From: Flavihumibacter profundi
GTDB taxonomy: Bacteria; Bacteroidota; Bacteroidia; Chitinophagales; Chitinophagaceae
Reading direction: 5' to 3'
Length of the DNA stretch: 64,000 nt
NCBI RefSeq assembly: GCF_020076305.1
Contig: NZ_JAIQXE010000001.1
Location: 1 to 64,000, forward strand
In this document: positions 44,474 through 53,044 of the stretch, one piece after another
Layout: each line of letters starts with the position of its first letter
Numbering within the stretch: the first letter of the stretch is position 1
The notes under the pieces: model-generated
What the model saw: only the letters and a program-made list of their open reading frames with translations
Database searches by the model: none
Told to the model about the DNA's origin: nothing
Translations under genes and position numbers: made by a program

Positions 44474-46144
44474 CTACTGGATTACGGGTGGGTGGATAGG
44501 CATAGAATGGCCATGCTCTGCATGGTAGATGGCAGTTAATTCATTGAAAGCATTTTTGAGCGTTTCACCTTCCAGCTTTCCTTTTGTTGCAAACATTTCG
44601 CGATCGATCAGCGCCCGCAAGTACAGGATCCGCCAACGCCAGGATTTACGTACCCGGGGTGTTAATTTTTGCTCCGCATCTTCGATCAGGCGGAACGCCT
44701 CTTTTGCGCTGGTGTTAATATGCTCCCTGTCGTGATTGGATTCAAATATTTCTAATGCTTTGGCAACCTGGTCCACCACATCGGGCGAAAATTCAAACGC
44801 TATATATTCCCGCACGATGTCTGCTGTAAAACGTTGTCCATTCCAATAGAGCTGGCTGCAGATGACCTTGTTGATATCCTCATAAATACCTTCAGAATAG
44901 GGGAAGCCGCCGGACAGTTTATTTTCAGTTTCATTCCAGAGATGTTGCAGCCGGTCGGTTAAGGGGTTGGCACCATATCCGCCCCAGGGGGCCTGTCCCC
45001 ACATGCTGATCTCCGGAAAGTTCAGGAGTGGCAAGCCACCCGGTACTCCCTTATCCAGCGGGTAGCGTGGAAAATCTTCGTGTGCATCAGCCATAATATA
45101 GTTTACCAAGCCTTTATCTTTTTGCAGGTATTTTGAAAGACCTTCCCATTCCCCGGCCTCCGGCGTATCGAATACCCATGTTGAAAGCACCACCTGTATT
45201 CCAGGATATTTGTCACGTGATATTTTTGATAGGTCATTACTCAACTTAGGAAAGCCGCGGGAACCCCATGGCCAGCATTCGCTGCAGCCACAGCCACCCT
45301 CATCGTATGGCCAATAGACAATAACATCCAGTCCCACATCCTTGAATTGATCCATGAGTAAGGCCCATTGCCGGGTGAGTGCCGTATGTGCCTCCGGGAT
45401 AGCCGGGTTTAGATTGACCCCAAAGTCTCCGCGCCGGTGTAATTGATCCGGCACAGGAATATTCAATAGTTCTTTTGGTGTGGATTTAAAACTGCCATTG
45501 GCCACCTGGAGGAGCCCTACTTTCATGCCATTGGCTTTGGCAACATGCATGATTGACTTCAGGCGTGTGAGTAATTGCTGTGCAGCAACATCGTCAAATC
45601 CTGTGAATTGGAATTCCGGAAAATAAAGAACCAGGTAGTTGACACCCCATAAAGCCAGTTCATCTACATACTGGCTAACTTCATCAATTGGTGCAGCTTC
45701 GTAGAAATTACCGAAGTGTGAAGCGAAATACATGCCACGTGCTTTACCTGCAGGTGCTGAGCTGCCACGCCAGGTACCTGGTGTAAATCCACCCTGGTCG
45801 AAGCGCGATGACCTGAGGAATTTGCCAATGCCATAAATCAATCCATTTTCATCACTACCTGTAATCCTGATATTTGGTTTCCCGTCACCAGTAATTCTAA
45901 ACGATTCGGAAGTGGCTGTTGTTTCCGTAACCAATTCAATATTCAGTTCAGCAGTTTTTCCGTCAACAATTTTGGCATCGCAGCGGTTCGTGATTTGATT
46001 TGCAAGTACCTGCCTTGCATGCTCCGTAATCATTCCTGCATTTTTTGGCAATGTGATACGAACAGTATGTACCTGGGCAGAAGCCAGCTGCGCCGTAAAA
46101 AACAGGGAAAGTACAAGGACAAAATGATTACTGATACTTTTCAT
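44474..46144 (-). CDS. secreted glycoside hydrolase-like protein with hexosaminidase/glucuronidase-type N-terminal domain
   Basis: 556 residues with a signal peptide (to about residue 23). Residues 25-115 resemble the small N-terminal domain of GH20, GH67 and GH84 enzymes (GDGKPNIRITGSDENGLIYG). Residues 125-450 look like a TIM barrel: WRGSSAPAGKARGMYFASH, VYWPYDEGGCGCSECWPWG and LSTWVFDTPEAGEW. The Asp-Glu pair and the CGCSEC cluster are candidates for catalysis or a metal site. I cannot assign a family or substrate. It lies 17 bp downstream of a small lipoprotein gene. Confidence 0.6.
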   Translation of the reverse strand: MKSISNHFVLVLSLFFTAQLASAQVHTVRITLPKNAGMITEHARQVLANQITNRCDAKIVDGKTAELNIELVTETTATSESFRITGDGKPNIRITGSDENGLIYGIGKFLRSSRFDQGGFTPGTWRGSSAPAGKARGMYFASHFGNFYEAAPIDEVSQYVDELALWGVNYLVLYFPEFQFTGFDDVAAQQLLTRLKSIMHVAKANGMKVGLLQVANGSFKSTPKELLNIPVPDQLHRRGDFGVNLNPAIPEAHTALTRQWALLMDQFKDVGLDVIVYWPYDEGGCGCSECWPWGSRGFPKLSNDLSKISRDKYPGIQVVLSTWVFDTPEAGEWEGLSKYLQKDKGLVNYIMADAHEDFPRYPLDKGVPGGLPLLNFPEISMWGQAPWGGYGANPLTDRLQHLWNETENKLSGGFPYSEGIYEDINKVICSQLYWNGQRFTADIVREYIAFEFSPDVVDQVAKALEIFESNHDREHINTSAKEAFRLIEDAEQKLTPRVRKSWRWRILYLRALIDREMFATKGKLEGETLKNAFNELTAIYHAEHGHSMPIHPPVIQ

Positions 46145-46161
46145 AATTCAAGATAGAAGCC

Positions 46162-46908
46162 TTATTTGAATTTATGATAATTATTGTTCCAGTATTTTTC
46201 CAGGAAGTCCCACTTGTCTTCCTTATGGGGAATGAATTTCCGATAAGGAAGTTTTTCGATAATTGTTTCTGTTTGTTCATTGTTACCATTGGTTTTATAT
46301 ATGCCAATCAGCTGTGGATTTTCAAGTACGTTAAAGTCACAACCTTTCCCATACATATGCCCGATTTTACAGGTCCTGAAATTTGTAATCCGGAAGAGGT
46401 CACTTCCCCAATTCAGGTCGCTGCATCCTTCACTTTGGTAAGAGTAATAATAAAGTGGATTAGATTTTAGCTGGATAGCGTTTGGATAGTTAATGAAGCC
46501 GTCAACGCTTATTAATTTATTTGTCTTCGGGTCAAACAGGTATAGAAAGTAAGTATTGTTTTTACCCGTGTAGGTTAGCAGGATATCCGGATGCCCGTCC
46601 TTGTTGAAGTCAGGGAATTCGGGGTTAGCCAGTCCGATGCCGGAAACCGTATCATTTAAAGCGGGAAAAGTACCGGTTGTTGCGGTCAGGCAAACAAGGT
46701 TATTATTAATTGGTTTAGCCTGAATATGTAAGGTCTGCTTTCCGGATGTGAATATTGTATCAAGTGAAAGACCTTCGATGGAGTCGTGCAGTTTAATATC
46801 AGCTATGGATAGTGTTTCAGTTGGGCGGGTAGTAGGATACTGTTTTGGATTTCTTTGGCAGCCTGCCAGTAAAAGGATTGCCGTTGTTAACAGGAAAGTA
46901 AATTTCAT
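46162..46908 (-). CDS. lipoprotein with one FG-GAP-like motif
   Basis: 248 residues from the ATG at 46908, chosen because it starts the lipoprotein signal (LLLAGC); an upstream in-frame ATG at 46929 would put a hydrophilic tail in front. Residues around 110-120 contain DFNKDGHPDILLTY, an FG-GAP/VCBS calcium loop, but there is only one, so a propeller is not expected. Function unknown. It probably shares a transcript with the following glycosidase-like gene. Confidence 0.55.
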   Translation of the reverse strand: MKFTFLLTTAILLLAGCQRNPKQYPTTRPTETLSIADIKLHDSIEGLSLDTIFTSGKQTLHIQAKPINNNLVCLTATTGTFPALNDTVSGIGLANPEFPDFNKDGHPDILLTYTGKNNTYFLYLFDPKTNKLISVDGFINYPNAIQLKSNPLYYYSYQSEGCSDLNWGSDLFRITNFRTCKIGHMYGKGCDFNVLENPQLIGIYKTNGNNEQTETIIEKLPYRKFIPHKEDKWDFLEKYWNNNYHKFK

Positions 46909-46980
46909 GGGGTTGGCGTAAATCTTCATCGAAAAGTGTACCTCTAAATTAGGACTTTAAGAGATATGCCTTGCTCATGG

Positions 46981-48048
46981 TTACTGTTTGATAAATTCCA
47001 CCCGCCTGTTTTTTGCTTTATTAACGGCATTATCATTGGGAGCGATGGGCTGGGTTTCGCCCTTTCCATCTGTTTCCATCCTGCTGTTGTCAATGGCAAA
47101 ACTGCTGTTTAGCATCGTTTTTACAGAAGCTGCACGTCGTTTTGAGAGATCAAGATTGGACACATCATCCCCATCACTATCGGTATGTCCGACGATTTTT
47201 ATTTTCACCGAAGCATTATCTTTCAGGATCTGTGCAATGTCTTTGAGCGTAGCGTATGATTCAGGTTTTATTTTATCTGAGTTTACGTCAAACTGGATTC
47301 CATAAGTGACCAGTTTCCCTTCTGTGAGTAATTTGTTCCTTGTATCAGGAAGACCTGCTGCGATCCTGAAATTGCTGATGATCGGGTTCACCTCATCCGT
47401 TGTTTCTATCCTGAAAATGTTATAAGTATATCCCGCAATTAACCCGCGGGGCAGATCAAGTATCTTGTTTTGATTGGCGTACATCCTCAGCCTTTGTTTC
47501 TGTGCCCAGAAAGCAATATGGAATTTTTCCCCGATCTTAAACTGGAAAGCACCGCCCCCTTTATCCTTGTACCCGCCATCATTTTCTGAATAGTTGGTCC
47601 AGTAAACCTGGTCATATTCCGCTGTTATTTTTGTGCCAGCCTTGCCTGGAATAGCACCACCTTCATTTGGATTGTCCAGGGTGCCGGACACAAGTAAAAA
47701 ATCAATGCCAAACATATATTCTGAATTGCCGGTAGCCATAGGTACAAAATCAAATTCCACTGTAAAATTGTCCGTAAATTTTTCCGTAGCTTCTGGAATA
47801 AAAAAGCCGCCCTTACTCAATTGTAACCACCTGCCCGGGTATTTGGCAATGGTAACAATTTCCCCGCTTGACGAGGTGTTCCAGGAGGGTGGGAAGTCGC
47901 CGATGTTTGCTGACGTGAAATCGTCATAAAAAATAATTTTCTCACCCGGGATAAAATCAAACTTTGAAACTACAGCATTTTCATCCTGTGCATGGATTTG
48001 TGTTGTCAATAGCACCAGGGCAGGTATAAGGAAACGAATAGTTTTCAT
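46981..48048 (-). CDS. secreted OmpA-family protein with LamG/jelly-roll-like N-terminal domain
   Basis: 355 residues with a signal peptide (to about residue 20). Residues 30-230 look like a concanavalin-type jelly roll (FDFIPGEKIIFYDDF, TVEFDFVPM). Residues 245-355 are an OmpA peptidoglycan-binding domain: VNSDKIKPESYATLKDIA, IVGHTDSDGDDVSNLDLSKRR and NRRVEFIKQ. It should attach to the cell wall from the periplasm. The gene overlaps the start of the di-haem peroxidase by 4 bp (48045-48048), so the two are translationally coupled. Confidence 0.85.
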   Translation of the reverse strand: MKTIRFLIPALVLLTTQIHAQDENAVVSKFDFIPGEKIIFYDDFTSANIGDFPPSWNTSSSGEIVTIAKYPGRWLQLSKGGFFIPEATEKFTDNFTVEFDFVPMATGNSEYMFGIDFLLVSGTLDNPNEGGAIPGKAGTKITAEYDQVYWTNYSENDGGYKDKGGGAFQFKIGEKFHIAFWAQKQRLRMYANQNKILDLPRGLIAGYTYNIFRIETTDEVNPIISNFRIAAGLPDTRNKLLTEGKLVTYGIQFDVNSDKIKPESYATLKDIAQILKDNASVKIKIVGHTDSDGDDVSNLDLSKRRAASVKTMLNSSFAIDNSRMETDGKGETQPIAPNDNAVNKAKNRRVEFIKQ

Positions 48049-49106
48049 TTTTTTTCTAGTTGGGGTGGAAATGTTTTTGCATCTGCATTCACATCACCGG
48101 AAAGTGCATCCAGGAAGGAAACGATTTGTTTTACTTCTTCGGTTGATAAATTTTTATTTAGCTGGGCTTTGCCCATAATGATCACTGCAGAATCTAAAGA
48201 GGCTATGCTGCCATCATGGAAATATGGATATGTGCCGGCAACATTGCGCAATCCGGCAACTTTAAATTTATCTTTATCTTCTTTTTTGCTGGATACTTTT
48301 TTAAGGCCCTCATCTTCAGTTTTGCTCCTGGTTAGTGTTCGGTAATCAGTTACCACGCCAAATCGTTGAAGTGATCCGCCGCCAATTCCCACGCCGTTGT
48401 GGCAAGCAATGCATCCCGATGAAATGAAAACATTCATCCCGGCTTTTTCTTCAGCTGTAATCGCATTTTTGTCGCCGTTCATATATTTATCAAACCTTGA
48501 AGGTGTAAGCAGCGTGCGTTCAAAAGCCCCAATTGCTTTTTGCAGGTTGCCATATGTAATGGGTTTGTCCTCGCCGGGGAAAGCTTCTTTAAACATATCC
48601 TGGTACAGCTTAACTCCGCTGAGGCGGTCAACCAAAAATCCTTTGTGTGGAATAGCCATTTCAACAGGATTTAAAATTGGCATGCCAGCCTGCTCTTCCA
48701 CATCCTTGGCACGGCCATCCCAGAATTGCATGTTGTGCAGTGCTGCATTAAAGACAGTAGGTGAATTACGGGTGCCGGGTTTGCCTGCATCCCCTGGTGA
48801 AACTGCTTTGTTATCCACGCCAGCCGTATTGAGGTTATGGCATGAGTTGCAACTGATATTTCCCGCTTTGGAAAGCCGTGTGTCATAGTAGAGCAGCTTG
48901 CCCAGCTTAACTTTCGGCTCAGTGATTGCATTTTCCTTATTTTCTGCAACAGCAGGAAGGGATTTGAAAATATTACGGGCGGTAATAAGTGTTGAGTCTT
49001 CTGCCTCTACGGGAACTGCTGCATTTTGTTCATGTTCTTTCTTGCCGGGTTGATTGCATGAAAGTAAAGCAGCCAACATTAATAATGCTAACATTTGCTT
49101 TTTCAT
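48045..49106 (-). CDS. di-haem cytochrome c peroxidase-family lipoprotein
   Basis: 353 residues from the ATG at 49106, whose signal ends in a lipobox (LLSC, Cys17); an in-frame ATG seven codons upstream is less likely. Two haem-binding sites: CNSCH (86-90) and CIACH (232-236), the spacing of bacterial CcpA/MauG proteins. The PYFHDGS stretch near the C-terminus is also conserved in the family. It reduces hydrogen peroxide with electrons from small cytochromes, in the periplasm. The 4-bp overlap with the OmpA gene is unusual for this pair. Confidence 0.9.
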   Translation of the reverse strand: MKKQMLALLMLAALLSCNQPGKKEHEQNAAVPVEAEDSTLITARNIFKSLPAVAENKENAITEPKVKLGKLLYYDTRLSKAGNISCNSCHNLNTAGVDNKAVSPGDAGKPGTRNSPTVFNAALHNMQFWDGRAKDVEEQAGMPILNPVEMAIPHKGFLVDRLSGVKLYQDMFKEAFPGEDKPITYGNLQKAIGAFERTLLTPSRFDKYMNGDKNAITAEEKAGMNVFISSGCIACHNGVGIGGGSLQRFGVVTDYRTLTRSKTEDEGLKKVSSKKEDKDKFKVAGLRNVAGTYPYFHDGSIASLDSAVIIMGKAQLNKNLSTEEVKQIVSFLDALSGDVNADAKTFPPQLEKK

Positions 49107-49200
49107 ATTACAGGTCATTAGGTTCACAAATTAACCTAACAACTGCAAAAAAATGCTGACAGTGCTCACCCAATAATATGCTTCTGGTTAGTCCACTTTC

Positions 49201-51357
49201 TTATGACCTGAAGTATAAAACGGCTGCTGCACTAATAAGTTTTTCACCAGTTCTGTGTAACCAGCGGGTGATACCATTTTTATTGAGTAATTCAAGTTCC
49301 TTATCTATTTGAACCTGCAGTTTTTTTATGGATTCCATACTTTGGTCCAGCCCGCTTTTTTTGTTACGGTTCATCCATAAGCGTTCATGTTCCTGCAGAA
49401 TAGCAGGACAAAGCAGTTTCATTTCTGTCAATATGATTTTATTAATTGAATCAGCCTGCTGAAGGTGATAATTATTGTATTGCTTAAGTCTTGCTCCCAA
49501 CTTAACCATTCGAAGACCATTTTTATATTCATCCAGAACCAGGTTACTTTCAGGCGTTTGCAGGTGCGTTACTAAAAGTTGTTGCTCAAGCGTATCAACA
49601 AAATTCAGTATCGCACTGGCGTTATATACTTTCGGGTTCTTAAACCCTTTAAGGTAAAATTGTTTATAATCCACATCAGTAATAAATTCAAAAATTCCTT
49701 TTTGCATTTTCCTGCTGATAGCATCCATCATGGTTTTATCCATAAATCCGAACAAATATGACATACCTGTTGTAGTCATCGCCAGCATCGGATATTCTTC
49801 AAACTGGTTGTAACGGCCTGCCTCTAATACTAGGTTACCCATCCTGCCTGTAGTATCCTTAAAAACAGCTTTGCTTAAATAGTCGCCTAATGCTACCTGG
49901 TTCTTACTTTCAAAATTCCAGCTGAGTGCAGCAGCGTAGGCCAGACCCGCATAACTTACCGTTAAATATTGCAAATGGGGCGTATTACCCCAATCGGTCA
50001 TCAACATACCGGTTGCCCCATATTTTATTCCATTGCCTACTGCATTTTCCACATTACCCATCATATCGTTGGTACGGCCTGTAAAGGAGGTCCATGTATT
50101 GGTACCCGGGCATACCATGTATTTAAATCCGGCTTTTTGATTCCTGGCGCAGTATTTATTAAAGGGGTGTACCGCTTCATAACCCCATTCCAGCAAGGTT
50201 ATATTTTTAGGTATCTCAGGGATGATCTCAGGGTTATTGGTCAATACATCGCCCCACATCATCATTGTTTTGCCCTTGCTATTCACATAACTGTTGAGTT
50301 GCTTAACATAATTCAGGTACATTTTGCCCACTTCCTGAGGGCTGGCGGGATGTTCTTTGCTTTTGCCTAATTCAAAAGGCTCATCGAGATTAACATTAAA
50401 CTGCGTGGAAGTGAAATTGGGAAGCAGGTCCTCACTCATTTTTTTAACCAGTTCCAGGCTCTTTGGATTGGTAGGGGATAGCGTTGATTTTGTTTCAATC
50501 AGGCCCAGTAATTTATAGCCCTCGGGACATTCTGCTAAACTTCTATATTCCTCTTTTGCCAGCCAGGCATCCATATGACCAAGTGAATTTTGGTTAGGAA
50601 CAAGTTCTATAAAACGGTCTCTGCAATAGGCATCCAATTGCCTGATTTCCTCCGGAGTCAATGGTGTTTCTGTTTTCTCCCATAAATTTTTAAAGGAAGG
50701 ATAAGCAAAAGGAAAACCTTCGATGTATAACTGCAGCTGGTTGTACTTTAAGTCAGACAGGAAATCAACTATACTGTACAATGTTTGCAGGGTTGGTATT
50801 TTTCCGCGGCTGATGTCCAGTAAGGCACCTCTTACCTGCAGGTCTGGTTTGTCTTTTATTTCTACGCAAGGCAATTGGTTATTGGATTGTTTAGCTAACT
50901 GCTTCAAAGTGGTAAGGGCGTAAAACAACCCTTCCTGGCTATTGTATTCAATTTTTATTTGTCCGGGTTGGACAGAAAGGTAATAGGCCTGCGTTTCAAG
51001 TGCTTTATTTTTAATAAATTTTATCGAACCTGAAGTGTTGGCTTCAGCATTTGTGTTCAAATGGTTCATACAGATTTTCCTGATTATTTCCACATCTTCA
51101 GCCGGAGCATTAAAACGAATGATGGCAGGAAATGTGAAATGCTTATCAGTCCATTCCACGCTTTGTGGTACAGGCAATAAAATCGGTTTATCCGATTTGT
51201 AAGAAGTGTTAAGGGTTACTTTTGACACTGTTTTGGGAGGCAATGGTGTTTCCGTATAAATGGATTGGTAGAAGAGGAGCAGGCCGATGGCGGAAAGTAA
51301 TAACAAGGCAAGTATACTAAGTGCTATAATTTTTAATACTTTAAGCAGTCGTTTCAT
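49201..51357 (-). CDS. membrane-anchored GH20-type beta-N-acetylhexosaminidase
   Basis: 718 residues. One N-terminal membrane helix (10-30) should anchor it in the inner membrane, or act as an uncleaved signal. Residues 55-170 are the GH20b domain; the barrel starts VRGALLDISRGKIPTL. The catalytic Asp-Glu pair is Asp325-Glu326 in NVNLDEPFELG, where typical GH20 enzymes read HxGGDE, so the residues just before it differ. It probably removes N-acetylhexosamine from glycans; given the changed neighbourhood, specificity may be atypical. About 90 bp separate it from the upstream DUF1648 gene. Confidence 0.78.
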   Translation of the reverse strand: MKRLLKVLKIIALSILALLLLSAIGLLLFYQSIYTETPLPPKTVSKVTLNTSYKSDKPILLPVPQSVEWTDKHFTFPAIIRFNAPAEDVEIIRKICMNHLNTNAEANTSGSIKFIKNKALETQAYYLSVQPGQIKIEYNSQEGLFYALTTLKQLAKQSNNQLPCVEIKDKPDLQVRGALLDISRGKIPTLQTLYSIVDFLSDLKYNQLQLYIEGFPFAYPSFKNLWEKTETPLTPEEIRQLDAYCRDRFIELVPNQNSLGHMDAWLAKEEYRSLAECPEGYKLLGLIETKSTLSPTNPKSLELVKKMSEDLLPNFTSTQFNVNLDEPFELGKSKEHPASPQEVGKMYLNYVKQLNSYVNSKGKTMMMWGDVLTNNPEIIPEIPKNITLLEWGYEAVHPFNKYCARNQKAGFKYMVCPGTNTWTSFTGRTNDMMGNVENAVGNGIKYGATGMLMTDWGNTPHLQYLTVSYAGLAYAAALSWNFESKNQVALGDYLSKAVFKDTTGRMGNLVLEAGRYNQFEEYPMLAMTTTGMSYLFGFMDKTMMDAISRKMQKGIFEFITDVDYKQFYLKGFKNPKVYNASAILNFVDTLEQQLLVTHLQTPESNLVLDEYKNGLRMVKLGARLKQYNNYHLQQADSINKIILTEMKLLCPAILQEHERLWMNRNKKSGLDQSMESIKKLQVQIDKELELLNKNGITRWLHRTGEKLISAAAVLYFRS

Positions 51358-51450
51358 CTTGTTGGGAATAATTAGTTAATTATGGCGGGAGCCGTATTGT
51401 GCTAAAATATATTTATAAAAGATTTCCAGTATTGGTATTTGTCAGGCCAG

Positions 51451-51852
51451 TCAACCAATTGTTGTCATATAGGTTAACAGGATTAATAAAGAAAAAATAA
51501 TTAAAACAGCTAATTTCAAAAACCTCAGCATCCTTGTAGCGGTACTATAATGTTTTTGTGCATTGTCCACAGTAATTTTTGTCATGTAATTAAAAATGTG
51601 TGGATACTTGTTCAGTTGTGTTAAACCCAAATAAAATAGTGTTCCAAGAAAAGGCAGCAATAAGAGCGTTGCTTTGCTTCCGAAATTGTCTGCTTTTCCG
51701 GAAGCATTAAAATGTATTGGAATTGTTTCTGGAAGTTTTACATATGTAAAAAGTGTCAAAGCCCACAATACAACAAGGAGGACTTTGCTTGTCAACTCTA
51801 AAATATTGTCGAGGTTAGATAGGTTAAGTTTTATTTTGGGTCTGTTTTCCAT
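51451..51852 (-). CDS. DUF1648-domain small membrane protein
   Basis: 133 residues, three membrane segments. The hallmark PIHFNASGKADNFGSK (about 45-60) is the DUF1648 motif 'P.H.(N/G)..G..D..G'. Such proteins accompany SdpI-like immunity or signalling proteins, but this one has only the single domain. It has no neighbour that suggests a job. Confidence 0.8.
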   Translation of the reverse strand: MENRPKIKLNLSNLDNILELTSKVLLVVLWALTLFTYVKLPETIPIHFNASGKADNFGSKATLLLLPFLGTLFYLGLTQLNKYPHIFNYMTKITVDNAQKHYSTATRMLRFLKLAVLIIFSLLILLTYMTTIG

Positions 51853-51952
51853 ATTTTAAACGGGTGAATGCCAGGTGTTTTATTTAATTGTTCTTTTGAA
51901 GCTTTGCTACACGTATGACAATCAACGTAAGAATGCGGATCTGATGAAACTG

Positions 51953-52360
51953 CTAAACAGTAGGTGGTGGCGGAGTGCCACCAGGGGAATGGCTTTTTAG
52001 AAGGTTCGTGACACACCAGGCCGCCATAGCACCATGAAGCCCAACCGTTGGCCAAAGGCCAATACCTGACAGTCCAAGGTTTATTCCACCATACGCAAGT
52101 ACTACGATGATGCCTGCATTGTAAAGTGCTACTGCGCTGACTAAGCCTCTCACAGTGTGGCCCTGGCCATCATTGCGTACAAGCCAGCAGACGGCTGCCA
52201 GGGCGAAAATCGCTACTCCTGCTGCACGCGCAACAGTCAACGCAACAGGTGTATCGGTTGGTGTACCTAGCAGGATTGTTGCCATGGGCGATGGAAATGC
52301 AATTAGCGCAAGGCCTGTACCAGCTTCAATTGCCGCTGTCGTAGTAAGAAGGTGTTTCAT
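51953..52360 (-). CDS. four-segment membrane protein of GC-rich composition, unknown function
   Basis: 135 residues with four hydrophobic segments, ending in GGTPPPPTV. Not recognised. By hand count, 52021-52080 is 57% G+C and 52141-52200 is 60%, whereas 52441-52500 in the adjacent TMEM175 gene is 30%. The abrupt change suggests acquisition by transfer from a higher-GC organism. Confidence 0.6.
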   Translation of the reverse strand: MKHLLTTTAAIEAGTGLALIAFPSPMATILLGTPTDTPVALTVARAAGVAIFALAAVCWLVRNDGQGHTVRGLVSAVALYNAGIIVVLAYGGINLGLSGIGLWPTVGLHGAMAAWCVTNLLKSHSPGGTPPPPTV

Positions 52361-52380
52361 GTCTTATCGGTTATGATATC

Positions 52381-52959
52381 CTATTGGTTTTTTAGCGAAT
52401 TTTCAATTCGCCTGTCAGGGATAAACCATAATGCTGCAACAATTATATAAATAATAATGCCAATTATGGGTTGAACGAATGACATAACAACTCCTGTAGC
52501 ATACAGAAGCATAGAGACTTTCGTTTTAGTATCTTTTTTGTAGGCCCTTCCAATTTTTGAATTTTCACCCTCTTCAATAATTATGATCCTTGCCAGTATA
52601 TACCACGCTATGCTTGCCATCAATAAAATGAATCCATATAAAGCAACAGGGATGGTCGAAAAATGATTTTCGCCCATCCAGCCTGTGGTAAAGGGGAATA
52701 AGGAAAGCCAAAAAAGTAAATGCAAATTGGCCCATAAAATTTTGCCGTTAACATTGCCGACTGCCTGCCACAAGTGATGGTGGTTATTCCAATATATAGC
52801 TACATAAATAAAGCTAAGCAAGTAGGTCATAAATTTTGGCAGGATAGGCACCAGGTCCTTTAGGGTATTGCCAAGCGGAACTTTTATTTCCAATATCATA
52901 ATGGTTATTATAATTGCCAATACCCCATCACTAAAGGCTTCTGTGCGACTTGTTTTCAT
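52381..52959 (-). CDS. TMEM175-family (DUF1211) potassium channel-like protein
   Basis: 192 residues with six membrane segments, one TMEM175 repeat, as in bacterial members that work as tetramers. The signature is RTEAFSDGVLAIIITIMILE on the first helix, including the conserved F-S-D. It should conduct potassium or other monovalent cations across the inner membrane. It lies 20 bp upstream of the GC-rich membrane gene on the same strand. Confidence 0.9.
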   Translation of the reverse strand: MKTSRTEAFSDGVLAIIITIMILEIKVPLGNTLKDLVPILPKFMTYLLSFIYVAIYWNNHHHLWQAVGNVNGKILWANLHLLFWLSLFPFTTGWMGENHFSTIPVALYGFILLMASIAWYILARIIIIEEGENSKIGRAYKKDTKTKVSMLLYATGVVMSFVQPIIGIIIYIIVAALWFIPDRRIENSLKNQ

Positions 52960-53044
52960 GTATTACCCGTTAAGTTCTCTGCTAAGCCTGTTTATTTTGC
53001 CAGGAAGTTTATTGTCCATCAATTGAAATTCTGTATTTATTTCA

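Noticed and set aside
46585-46610. Propeller domain in the 248-residue lipoprotein
   Set aside because: Only one DxNxDG-type loop is present, so an FG-GAP propeller cannot be claimed.
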